From positions 1-9,073 of the forward strand of contig JAFYOA010000358.1 in the NCBI GenBank assembly GCA_017547865.1: a stretch of DNA of 9,073 bases, given 5' to 3'. Positions within the stretch are counted from its first letter, which is position 1. The number at the start of each line of letters is the position of its first letter. This document shows, one piece after another, positions 1 to 6,966 of the stretch. The notes below the pieces were generated by a model that saw nothing but the letters and a program-made list of their open reading frames with translations, was not told where the DNA came from and did no database searches. The DNA is from Clostridia bacterium (lineage in GTDB: Bacteria; Bacillota_A; Clostridia; Oscillospirales; Acutalibacteraceae). The translations under genes were made by a program, and so were the position numbers.

Positions 1-1108
1 AGCCGAATACTACGAAGGCATTGTGGATGCCGTTCTTACCTTTGAAGAGCTGACCGAATGGCTGAAGGCTGAAGGAATTGAACTGCAGCCCGATATGGAT
101 GACAACGCGAACTCCCGCGCCCGTTTCTTCCCCACCACCGGTGGTGTGCTGCAGACCATGGCCAAGGATATTCCCGGCTATACATATGTGGCTGTGGACG
201 GCGTAGAAAACTGTATTGCCACGCTGAAGGACCTGGAAGCCGGCAAGCTGCATAAGTGCTTTATCGAAATGTCTGCCTGCGTGGGCAGCTGCATCGGCGG
301 CCCCGTTATGGAAAAATACAACCATCTTTCTCCTGTGCGTGACTACATGGCCGTGGCCCGCTATGCCGGTGAGGAAGATTTTGAAGTGACCCAGCCCTGG
401 CCTGCGGAGATGAAGAAGACCCTGTCGACCATCGCTCCCCGTTTCTCCCAGCCTTCCGAGGCCGAGATCGCCAAGGTGCTGCGCCAGATGGGCAAGTTCC
501 GCCCTGACCAGGAACTGAACTGCGGTTCCTGCGGTTACGATTCCTGCCGTGAAAAGGCCATTGCCATTTGCCAGGGAAAGGCGGAGATCTCCATGTGCCT
601 GCCTTACCTGAAGGACAAGGCCGAAAGCTTCTCCGATATCATGGTCAACAATACCCCCAACGGCCTGATCGTGCTGAACGAGCAGCTGGAAGTGCAGCAG
701 ATCAACACCGCTGCCTGCCGTATGATGAACCTGCGTTCTCCCTCCGATATTGTGGGCGATCAGGTGGTGCGTATTCTGGAACCGGATATCTTTACCGAAG
801 TGCTGCGCAACTGCCGTGATATCCGCGGCCGCCGCACCTATCTGGCAGAGTACAAGCGCTATGTGGAGCAGACTGTTGTGTACGACCGCGACACCCACCT
901 GCTCATTGGCATTATGCGTGACGTAACCGACGAAGAGAACCAGCGTGAGAGAAGAGAGAGCATCAGCCGCCAGACCGTAGAGGTGGCCGACCGCGTGGTG
1001 GACAAGCAGATGCGTATTGTGCAGGAAATCGCCTCCCTGCTGGGCGAGACCGCTGCCGAAACGAAGATCGCACTGTCCAAGCTGAAGGAGTCGATCAAAG
1101 ATGAATGA
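1..1108 (+). CDS. hydS: Sensory [FeFe]-hydrogenase-like protein with Fe-S and PAS domains (5' partial)
   Basis: The gene enters from the left edge; its frame is open from base 2 and 368 residues are visible before the TGA. Numbering from the GTG at 23, residues 1-95 are the end of the H-cluster domain. They include an L3-type motif, SACVGSCIGG, with C86 and C90 as expected ligands. Residues 150-200 form a four-Cys domain (C167, C170, C175, C192; spacing C-x2-C-x4-C-x16-C), typical of the putative Fe-S cluster domain PF04060. Residues 205-300 look like a PAS domain (NGLIVLNEQLEVQQIN to LLIGIMRDVTDEE). Residues 300-361 are charged and probably coiled coil. Hydrogenase plus Fe-S plus PAS is the architecture of group C (HydS-type) sensory hydrogenases, thought to sense H2 or redox state in the cytoplasm rather than turn over H2 quickly. 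The position of Met497 of C. pasteurianum CpI is Ser here, which fits a sensor. It overlaps the phosphatase gene by 8 nt. The L1 and L2 motifs and the N-terminal ferredoxin region lie outside the window, so the group is inferred. Confidence 0.85.
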   Translation, partial: AEYYEGIVDAVLTFEELTEWLKAEGIELQPDMDDNANSRARFFPTTGGVLQTMAKDIPGYTYVAVDGVENCIATLKDLEAGKLHKCFIEMSACVGSCIGGPVMEKYNHLSPVRDYMAVARYAGEEDFEVTQPWPAEMKKTLSTIAPRFSQPSEAEIAKVLRQMGKFRPDQELNCGSCGYDSCREKAIAICQGKAEISMCLPYLKDKAESFSDIMVNNTPNGLIVLNEQLEVQQINTAACRMMNLRSPSDIVGDQVVRILEPDIFTEVLRNCRDIRGRRTYLAEYKRYVEQTVVYDRDTHLLIGIMRDVTDEENQRERRESISRQTVEVADRVVDKQMRIVQEIASLLGETAAETKIALSKLKESIKDE

Positions 1109-2273
1109 TCTCTGTGCTGATATCGGCTATAAATCCATTAACCACGTTGGTGAACAGCTTTGCGGCGACCATGTGGATATTGTGGAACAGAACGAGAATT
1201 CCACGGTGATCGTGCTGGCGGATGGTTTGGGCAGCGGCGTAAAGGCCAGTATTCTGTCCACCCTTACCTCCAAGATCATTTCCACCATGATGGCCGAAGG
1301 CCTGCCGCTGGAAGAGTGCGTGGGCACCATTGCCGCCACCCTGCCGGTGTGCTCTGTGCGTGGTGTGGCTTACTCCACCTTCACCATCATTCATTTGAAG
1401 AACAACGAGTTCGCCGAGATCATTCAGTACGATAACCCCCAGGTGATTGTGCTGCGCAACGGTGCGAATTACGATTACCCCAAGTCTGAAATGAACATCG
1501 GCGGCAAAAAGATCTATAAGTCGATCATTAAGCTGCAGGAAGACGATATTTTTGTGGCTATGAGCGACGGCTGCCCCCATGCGGGCATCGGTCTGGCCTA
1601 TAACTTCGGCTGGAAGCGGGAAGATATCATTTCCTTTGTTGAAATGCTGGCCCCGGCCGGCTATACCGCCAAGACTCTTTCCACCATGCTGGTGGATGAG
1701 TGCAACCGCCTGTACGGCCAGAAGCCCGGCGACGATGCCACCGCCTGCATTGTGCGTATCCGCAAGCGCGTGCCTATGAATATGCTCTTTGGCCCGCCCT
1801 CCAACCGGGACGACGCCAACCGCATGATGTCTCTGTTCTTCTCCAAAGAAGGCAAGCATATCATCTGCGGCGGTACTACATCCTCCATCGCTGCCAAATA
1901 TTTGGGCAAGCCCCTGCGTGCCACCCTCAGCTTTGAACAGTCTGATGTGCCGCCCATTGCGGAGCTGGAAGGCGTGGACCTGGTGACCGAAGGCGTGATC
2001 ACCGTAAACCGTGTGGTGGAATACGCCAAGGATTATCTGGATCAGAACATTCACTACGAACATTGGAACTTTAAGCGCGACGGTGCTTCTCTGATTAGCC
2101 GTTTGCTGTTCGAAGAAGCCACCGATATCAATTTCTATGTTGGCCGTGCCGTTAACCCGGCACACCAGAACCCGGATCTGCCCATCACCTTCAACATTAA
2201 GATGAACCTGGTGGAAGAACTGTCCAAATGCCTGCGGCAAATGGGTAAGCGGATCAAGGTGAGTTATTTCTAA
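1101..2273 (+). CDS. SpoIIE/PP2C-family serine phosphatase with uncharacterised C-terminal domain
   Basis: This is a 390-residue, probably cytoplasmic protein with no signal peptide or membrane segment. Residues 1-222 match the SpoIIE/PP2C metal-dependent Ser/Thr phosphatase fold. Visible metal-site motifs are LADGLGSGVKA (D41, G42), AMSDGCPHAG (D156) and the terminal GDDATACIV (D211, D212). Residues 223-390 form a second domain with a CGGTTSSIAAKYLGK motif (C256-K270) and a DLVTEGVITVNR segment (293-304); I cannot name it. The ATG lies inside the end of the sensor gene (8-nt overlap) and follows AAGGAG at 1085-1090 with a 10-nt spacer, so translation is probably coupled. SpoIIE-type phosphatases usually dephosphorylate anti-anti-sigma (STAS) proteins in partner-switching circuits. 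Placed between a PAS sensor and a hydrogenase, it is the likely output of the sensor. Its substrate is not in the window and could be a STAS protein or another phosphoprotein. Confidence 0.87.
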   Translation: MNDLCADIGYKSINHVGEQLCGDHVDIVEQNENSTVIVLADGLGSGVKASILSTLTSKIISTMMAEGLPLEECVGTIAATLPVCSVRGVAYSTFTIIHLKNNEFAEIIQYDNPQVIVLRNGANYDYPKSEMNIGGKKIYKSIIKLQEDDIFVAMSDGCPHAGIGLAYNFGWKREDIISFVEMLAPAGYTAKTLSTMLVDECNRLYGQKPGDDATACIVRIRKRVPMNMLFGPPSNRDDANRMMSLFFSKEGKHIICGGTTSSIAAKYLGKPLRATLSFEQSDVPPIAELEGVDLVTEGVITVNRVVEYAKDYLDQNIHYEHWNFKRDGASLISRLLFEEATDINFYVGRAVNPAHQNPDLPITFNIKMNLVEELSKCLRQMGKRIKVSYF

Positions 2274-2278
2274 GGAGG
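2272..2278 (+). promoter_or_regulatory. Ribosome binding site of hydA, overlapping the upstream stop codon
   Basis: AAGGAGG, a full Shine-Dalgarno match, begins inside the TAA stop of the phosphatase gene and lies 6 nt before GTG 2285. It fixes the GTG as the hydrogenase start and indicates independent, strong initiation within the operon. Confidence 0.8.
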
Positions 2279-2284
2279 GATTTT

Positions 2285-3715
2285 GTGAGCAAAGTTAGAA
2301 AGTTCGATACAAAAGTGCAGCACATGAAGTATAAGGTGCTGCGTGAAGTAGCCCGCCAGGCCTGGAACGATACCCTGCTGGAAAATCTGCTGGACATTCC
2401 GCAGATCATCGCTCCCGGCAAAGTTTCTACCACCCGCTGCTGCGTGTACAAAGAGCGCGCCATTTTGGGCGACCGTGTTAAGCTGGCCATGGGCGGCGAT
2501 AAAGAGAATCCCAACGTGATCGAAGTGATTGAGACTGCCTGTGATGAATGCCCTGCTGCCGGTTACGAAGTGACCGATTCCTGCCGTGGCTGTCTGGCTC
2601 ACCGCTGTGAAGATGTGTGCAGACGCGGTGCTATTTCTTTCGACCATAACCATGTGGCCCATATTGACAAGAGCAAGTGCGTGGAATGCGGCCAGTGCGC
2701 CAAAGTTTGCCCCTATTTTGCCATTGTGAACCGCAAGCGTCCCTGCCAGGTCGCCTGCAAGGTGAAGGCCATTTCCATCAACGAAGACAACGCAGCTGCC
2801 ATTGATAACGAGAAGTGCATTCAGTGCGGTGCCTGCGTGTACCAGTGCCCCTTCGGCGCTATCAGCGATAAGTCTTACATCCTCAACGTGATCGACCTGA
2901 TCAAGAAGAGCCAGAACAACGAAAAGTACAAGGTGTACGCCGTGGTGGCTCCCTCCATCTCCAGCCAGTTCACCTATGCCAAGCTGGGCCAGGTCATCAC
3001 CGGCCTGAAGGAACTGGGCTTCTTCACTGTTGTGGAAGCTGCCCTGGGCGCCGATCTGGTTGCTTTGGCAGAGGCCAAGGAACTGGCCGAAAAGGGCTTC
3101 CTGACCAGCTCCTGCTGCCCGGCCTTCGTGCGTTACATCAAGACGGCCTTCCCGCAGCTGGTGCCTCATATTTCTCATAATATGTCTCCCATGGGCGTTC
3201 TGGCCAAGTACATCAAAGACACCACTCCGGGCTCCAAGGTTGTGTTCATCGGGCCCTGCACGGCCAAGAAGGGCGAGGCTCAGCTGGAAAACGTGAAACC
3301 CTATGTGGATGCCGTGATGACCTTTGAAGAGCTGCAGGCCCTGTTTGACAGCCGCGATATGGAGATCAACGATCTGCCCGAAGGCGTACTGGATAACGCC
3401 TCTTACTTCGGTCGTATCTTTGCCCGTTCCGGCGGTTTGACCGACGCTGCTGCCCAGGCCATGAAGGAGCAGAACCTTGATTTCGATCTGAAGCCGGTGG
3501 TGTGCGATGGCATTGAAGCTTGCCGCATGGCCCTGCTGAAGAAGAGCAAGAATGTTCTGGATGGCAACTTCATTGAAGGTATGGCTTGCATCGGTGGCTG
3601 CATTGGCGGTGCCGGCTGCCTTACCCACGGCGAAAAGAACAAGGCACAGGTGGATGAGTACGGCCGCGAAGCGCTGGAAAAGACCATTGGCGATGCCGTT
3701 GCCATGCTGCGATAA
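2285..3715 (+). CDS. hydA: Monomeric [FeFe] hydrogenase, group B-type
   Basis: This 476-residue enzyme should reduce protons or oxidise H2 in the cytoplasm, probably with ferredoxin. The N-terminal 190 residues are Cys-rich: C86-x2-C89, C100-x2-C103-x4-C108-x3-C112, C132-x2-C135-x2-C138-x3-C142, C154-x3-C158 and C178-x2-C181-x2-C184-x3-C188. That is 16 Cys, enough for up to four [4Fe-4S] clusters. The H-cluster domain (about 215-476) has L1 TSSCCPAF (C277 proton-relay position, C278 ligand), L2 GPCTAKKGE (C325 ligand, K328) and L3 EGMACIGGCIGG (C435, C439), so all four H-cluster ligands are present. Length and N-terminal layout fit the group B monomeric family (TIGR04105-like). The Met usually before PC in L2 (CpI M353) is Gly. 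The GTG start is set by AAGGAGG six bases upstream. It lies 11 nt after the phosphatase gene and before a strong terminator, so it ends the operon. Maturases HydE, HydF and HydG are not in the window. Function is confident; the group is less so. Confidence 0.92.
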   Translation: MSKVRKFDTKVQHMKYKVLREVARQAWNDTLLENLLDIPQIIAPGKVSTTRCCVYKERAILGDRVKLAMGGDKENPNVIEVIETACDECPAAGYEVTDSCRGCLAHRCEDVCRRGAISFDHNHVAHIDKSKCVECGQCAKVCPYFAIVNRKRPCQVACKVKAISINEDNAAAIDNEKCIQCGACVYQCPFGAISDKSYILNVIDLIKKSQNNEKYKVYAVVAPSISSQFTYAKLGQVITGLKELGFFTVVEAALGADLVALAEAKELAEKGFLTSSCCPAFVRYIKTAFPQLVPHISHNMSPMGVLAKYIKDTTPGSKVVFIGPCTAKKGEAQLENVKPYVDAVMTFEELQALFDSRDMEINDLPEGVLDNASYFGRIFARSGGLTDAAAQAMKEQNLDFDLKPVVCDGIEACRMALLKKSKNVLDGNFIEGMACIGGCIGGAGCLTHGEKNKAQVDEYGREALEKTIGDAVAMLR

Positions 3716-3727
3716 TTTTAAAGAATC

Positions 3728-3763
3728 AACTCCCGGGGAACTTTCTTCGGGAGTTTTCCTTTT
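3728..3763 (+). terminator. Rho-independent terminator of the hydrogenase operon
   Basis: The inverted repeat AACTCCCG (3728-3735) / CGGGAGTT (3748-3755) forms 8 perfect pairs and can extend inward with G-U pairs. The T-rich tract TTTTCCTTTT follows at once. It lies 13 nt after the hydA stop. Confidence 0.88.
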
Positions 3764-3774
3764 GCCCTTGCCGC

Positions 3775-3804
3775 TTGACACACCCCGCGGCGCAGTGGTA
3801 TACT
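3775..3804 (+). promoter_or_regulatory. Sigma-A-type promoter of ridA
   Basis: TTGACA (3775-3780, perfect -35) and TATACT (3799-3804, -10) are separated by 18 bp. The TGG directly before the -10 supplies an extended -10 TGn. Transcription should start near 3811, giving a leader of about 30 nt. It begins 12 nt after the hydA terminator. No operator repeat is evident. Confidence 0.82.
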
Positions 3805-3840
3805 TTAAAAAATCCGATATGAATCAGGAGGAGTTTTCCT

Positions 3841-4212
3841 ATGAAAAAGATCACCACCACCAACGCTCCCGCTGCCATCGGCCCCTATTCCCAGGGCTTT
3901 GTAACCGGCAACCTGTTCTATACCTCCGGCCAGATCCCGCTGGATCCCGTGACCGGCGACGTTGTGGGCGATGAAATCACCGCACAGGCCGAACAGGTTT
4001 GCAAGAACCTGGGCGCTCTGCTGGAAGCTGCCGGCACCAACTTTGAAAACGTGGTAAAGACCACCTGTTTCCTGGCCGATATGGGCGATTTTGCCGCTTT
4101 TAACGGCGTGTATGCCAAGTATTTCACCGGCTGCCCGGCCCGTTCCTGCGTGGCTGTTAAAACGCTGCCGAAGAACGTTCTCTGCGAGATCGAAGTTATC
4201 GCCGAGGTCTGA
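3841..4212 (+). CDS. ridA: RidA/YjgF-family enamine/imine deaminase
   Basis: At 123 residues this has the usual RidA length. The family hydrolyses reactive 2-aminoacrylate-type enamines and imines, released by PLP-dependent dehydratases, to 2-keto acids and ammonia, as a cytoplasmic trimer. Landmarks are IGPYSQG near the N-terminus (Y16), YTSGQIPLDP, and the C-terminal signature PARSCVAVKTLPKN with R101, C103 and E116. These correspond to R105, C107 and E120 of E. coli RidA, and R101 should bind the substrate carboxylate. The ATG follows AGGAGG (3826-3831) with a 9-nt spacer. The gene has its own promoter and terminator, so it is probably monocistronic and well expressed; its codon choice (AAG, GGC, CGT/CGC) matches that. 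No PLP enzyme is adjacent. The hydrogenases upstream are separated by a terminator and need not be related in function. Confidence 0.95.
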   Translation: MKKITTTNAPAAIGPYSQGFVTGNLFYTSGQIPLDPVTGDVVGDEITAQAEQVCKNLGALLEAAGTNFENVVKTTCFLADMGDFAAFNGVYAKYFTGCPARSCVAVKTLPKNVLCEIEVIAEV

Positions 4213-4229
4213 TAGCGCTGTGCGCATTT

Positions 4230-4262
4230 GGGGTGGGGGTCATGGCTCCCGCCCCTTTTTTT
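4230..4262 (+). terminator. Rho-independent terminator after ridA
   Basis: GGGGTGGG (4230-4237) pairs with CCCGCCCC (4248-4255), 8 bp including one G-U, followed by seven T. It lies 17 nt after the ridA stop and only 28 nt before the VOC start codon, so its efficiency may influence VOC-rnr expression. Confidence 0.87.
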
Positions 4263-4290
4263 GTAAATGGAAAGATTTTGGGGGAAGACT

Positions 4291-4677
4291 ATGGAGATGA
4301 AACTGGATCGTATCCACCACGTGGCGATCATTGTATCGGATTACGCCGCGGCAAAACGATTTTATACAGAAACGCTGGGGCTGCCGGTGATCCGTGAAAA
4401 TTACCGGCCCGAGCGGAACGACTGGAAACTGGATGTGCAGTTGGGCGACTGCGAGCTGGAAATTTTTGGTGAGCCCAATCCGCCCAAACGGGTAAACCGC
4501 CCGGAAGCCTGCGGCCTGCGCCACCTGGCCTTTAAGGTGGACGATGTGGAAGAAGCCGTGCGCTGGCTGGAAAGCCGGGGCGTGGTCTGCGAGCCTGTTC
4601 GTATGGACCCGTACACAAATAACCGGGCCACTTTCTTTTTCGACCCGGACGGCCTGCCGCTGGAACTGCACGAGTGA
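4291..4677 (+). CDS. VOC-superfamily metalloprotein, YaeR-like (glyoxalase I-related)
   Basis: This 128-residue single-domain protein belongs to the vicinal oxygen chelate fold, closest in my memory to E. coli YaeR. It shares IHHVAIIVSDY at the N-terminus, RPEACGLRHLAF in the middle and DPDGLPLELHE at the end. H10, E57, H78 and E125 are the expected divalent-metal ligands at the four standard positions, so the metal site looks intact. Its substrate is unknown; YaeR-type proteins have no firmly established reaction, and lactoylglutathione lyase activity should not be assumed. I chose ATG 4291 because GGGGGAAG lies just upstream and the family starts a few residues before the HH pair. ATG 4267 would abut the terminator tract, and ATG 4297 is a possible alternative. 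It precedes rnr by 16 nt and is probably co-transcribed. CGG arginine codons are frequent here, as in rnr. Confidence 0.86.
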   Translation: MEMKLDRIHHVAIIVSDYAAAKRFYTETLGLPVIRENYRPERNDWKLDVQLGDCELEIFGEPNPPKRVNRPEACGLRHLAFKVDDVEEAVRWLESRGVVCEPVRMDPYTNNRATFFFDPDGLPLELHE

Positions 4678-4693
4678 TTTTTGAAAGGAAATT

Positions 4694-6901
4694 ATGGCAA
4701 GAAAACTGAAGATAGGGAAGCATAAAAACCGCCGGAACGACCCCGGACGGGTAAAGGCTGCCCGCGATGAAAAAAGAACAAAGAAAATGAAGACCGGCCG
4801 CGCCACCAAGTATGCGGAAAACTGTATTCTGCGGGCGATGCAGCAGGGCGAAACCACTGCCCGCGACCTGTTTGTGCTGACCGGCCTGCACGATAAAGAC
4901 GAATTTTACGATACCCTGCGGGCCATGCGGGATGAAAACCGCATTGTGTGGGATGCCGACGGCATGGTGCGCCACGCAGAGGTGAGCAGCGATTGTGTGG
5001 CGACCATTGTGTCACTTTCACGCGGGTTTGCCTTTGCCCGCCCGGAAAACGGCGGGGAAGATGTGTTTATTCACGGCAGCCTGTTGTACGGCGCTATGGT
5101 GGGCGATAAAGTTGCCCTGGCCGATGTGCGCATGGAGAACCGCGGCCCCAGCGGCCGGGTGGCCCGTGTGCTGGAACCCGGTTCCTGCCGGGTGACGGGA
5201 ACGATTTTGTACGAATACGGCGAATACAGCCTGCAGCCCGATGCCGCCATTCGCTTTGCGGTGCCGGTGTGGCCCAAAGACCTGCACGGCGCCAAAGACG
5301 GCGACAAGGTGCTGGCCGACCTGGTGACCGATAAGCGGGGCGAACTGCGCAACGCGGTGGTTTCGGTGGTGTTTGGCAGCGGAGAAAGCGCCCGGGTGTG
5401 CGCCGATGCCGTGATTGCCCAGCACGAAATTCCACATGTGTTCCCGGAGGAAGTGCTGCGGGAGGCAGAGGCCATCGGCCGCAGAGAGATTGCCGAGGAA
5501 GACACCAAAGGCCGGCTGGATCTGCGGAAAAAGACGATTTTTACCATCGATGGGCCGGATGCCAAAGACCTGGACGATGCCATTTCCGTAAGCAAGACCG
5601 CCCGGGGCTATACCCTGGGGGTGCACATTGCGGATGTTTCTCACTATGTGCGGGAGAACACCGCCCTGGATGCGGAAGCCTACCGGCGCAGCACCTCTGT
5701 GTATTTTGCAGATCGGGTCATTCCCATGCTGCCGGAGGCCATCTCCAATGGCGTGTGTTCTTTGAACGCGGGAGAGGACAAGCTGGCGTTTTCTGCCCTG
5801 ATTGAACTGGATACACAGGGAAATATTGTGGACTACTCCTTCCGCAAAACCATCATTCGTTCCAAAGTGCGGGGCGTGTATGGGGAAGTGAATGCCATTC
5901 TGAACGGCAGCGCCGACAAAGCCCTGAAAGAAAAGTATGCCCCGGTGCGCCGGGCACTTTCCACCGCCCGGGAACTGTTCCGTATTTTGAAAAACGGTGC
6001 GGCACAGCGGGGAAACATGGAGCTGGAAAGCAGCGAGTCTTATTTTGTGCTGAATGAAGAGGGCGTGTGCGTGGATATTCGCCCCCGTACCAGCGGCGAA
6101 TCGGAAGAGATGATCGAGCAGTTTATGGTAACCGCCAACCGGGCTGCCGCCATGCTGGCGAAAAAAGAAAACCTTCCCTTTGTGTACCGTATTCACGGAG
6201 AACCTTCTCCGGAGCGCATAGAGACCCTGTGCGAACTGCTGGATTCCCTAGGGATCTCCTGCGGGGAACTGAAAAAAGGTGCGCCCAAAACCGCCGATTT
6301 TGCTGCCGTGCGGGAACGCGTGGCCGGCACGCCCTACGATGTGATCGTTTCCACCCAGCTGCTGCGCACCATGGAAAAAGCCCGGTATTCCCCGGAACCC
6401 CTGGGGCATTTCGGCCTGGCGCTGGATGATTACTGCCATTTCACCTCGCCCATCCGCCGTTATCCGGATACGTCTATTCACCGGGTGCTCACCGCATTTT
6501 GCGAGAAGAAGCCCCGGGAGCAGCTGGTGCGGGAATACCTGGCCTTTGTGCAGCGTTCCGCAGAGCAGTCTTCTAAAAATGAGATTCGTGCCATGACCGC
6601 CGAGCGGGAGGCAGAAGATTGCTATATGGCAGAATACGCCGCCCGGCACATTGGCGAAGTACACGAAGGAATCGTGAGCGGTGTGACAGGCCGCGGGCTG
6701 TTTGTGCGGCTGCAGAACAGCCTGGAAGGATTTGTTCCGGTGGATTCTTTTGTTCGTTCCCGCTTTGAATTTGACGGCATGATGACGCAGTTTGATGTTC
6801 TGACCGGACGGAAACTGACCATAGGTTCACCCCTTACGGTGGTCATTGCTTCCAGCCGGGTGGCTACGGGAAAGATCGATTTTTCACCCCTTGAAAAATA
6901 A
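4694..6901 (+). CDS. rnr: Ribonuclease R (RNase II/R-family 3'-5' exoribonuclease)
   Basis: The 735-residue cytoplasmic enzyme degrades structured RNA from the 3' end to nucleoside monophosphates and takes part in RNA quality control and turnover. Order: a very basic segment (1-39), a winged-helix-like region (about 40-97), two cold-shock/OB domains (about 100-250), the RNB catalytic domain (about 265-600) and an S1 domain (about 654-735). The catalytic motif DGPDAKDLDD supplies D286, D292, D294 and D295 for metal binding, and SPIRRYPD (585-592) carries the conserved active-site arginines. The protein ends soon after S1, with no long basic C-terminal tail like that of E. coli RNase R; the basic stretch is at the N-terminus instead. 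Start ATG follows AAAGGA (4684-4689) by 4 nt. The frequent neighbours secG and smpB are absent. CGG arginine codons are common, unlike the hydrogenase genes. A predicted promoter for the next genes overlaps its 3' end. Confidence 0.95.
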   Translation: MARKLKIGKHKNRRNDPGRVKAARDEKRTKKMKTGRATKYAENCILRAMQQGETTARDLFVLTGLHDKDEFYDTLRAMRDENRIVWDADGMVRHAEVSSDCVATIVSLSRGFAFARPENGGEDVFIHGSLLYGAMVGDKVALADVRMENRGPSGRVARVLEPGSCRVTGTILYEYGEYSLQPDAAIRFAVPVWPKDLHGAKDGDKVLADLVTDKRGELRNAVVSVVFGSGESARVCADAVIAQHEIPHVFPEEVLREAEAIGRREIAEEDTKGRLDLRKKTIFTIDGPDAKDLDDAISVSKTARGYTLGVHIADVSHYVRENTALDAEAYRRSTSVYFADRVIPMLPEAISNGVCSLNAGEDKLAFSALIELDTQGNIVDYSFRKTIIRSKVRGVYGEVNAILNGSADKALKEKYAPVRRALSTARELFRILKNGAAQRGNMELESSESYFVLNEEGVCVDIRPRTSGESEEMIEQFMVTANRAAAMLAKKENLPFVYRIHGEPSPERIETLCELLDSLGISCGELKKGAPKTADFAAVRERVAGTPYDVIVSTQLLRTMEKARYSPEPLGHFGLALDDYCHFTSPIRRYPDTSIHRVLTAFCEKKPREQLVREYLAFVQRSAEQSSKNEIRAMTAEREAEDCYMAEYAARHIGEVHEGIVSGVTGRGLFVRLQNSLEGFVPVDSFVRSRFEFDGMMTQFDVLTGRKLTIGSPLTVVIASSRVATGKIDFSPLEK

Positions 6902-6919
6902 CGGCAAATATGCTATTTT
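6891..6919 (+). promoter_or_regulatory. Predicted sigma-A promoter for the bofA-like gene and nagA
   Basis: TTGAAA (6891-6896) and TATTTT (6914-6919) are separated by 17 bp, and a TGC extended -10 element precedes the hexamer. The -35 lies within the last codons of rnr. The -10 matches consensus at only four positions, so this is a moderate prediction. There is no clear terminator between rnr and the next gene, so read-through from rnr is also possible. Confidence 0.45.
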
Positions 6920-6966
6920 AAACATGCCGGACATATCCTTTACAAAAACAGAAAGGATGTGGCGGT

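Noticed and set aside
1095..2240. 381-codon minus-strand open frame opposite the phosphatase gene
   Set aside because: It is antisense to a gene with clear PP2C motifs, and it is His/Gln/Gly-rich with no recognisable domain.
473..2253. The hexapeptide LRQMGK occurs in both the sensor (before its Fe-S domain) and the phosphatase C-terminus
   Set aside because: The flanking residues do not align and the codons differ, so it is most likely chance rather than a shared element.
2270..3781. 503-codon open frame on the minus strand across hydA
   Set aside because: It mirrors the complete hydrogenase gene, has a His/Gly/Ala/Val-rich composition without motifs, and crosses the terminator. It is an antisense artefact of codon bias.
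3552..3974. 140-codon plus-strand open frame from the end of hydA into ridA
   Set aside because: It spans a strong terminator and the ridA promoter in another frame, and shows no protein-like motif.
4267..4290. Longer VOC start at ATG 4267
   Set aside because: It would begin five bases after the terminator T-tract with no room for a ribosome site, and it adds residues that the family lacks.
5018..6196. 392-codon minus-strand open frame opposite rnr
   Set aside because: It is antisense to the RNase R cold-shock and RNB regions, with shadow-type composition.
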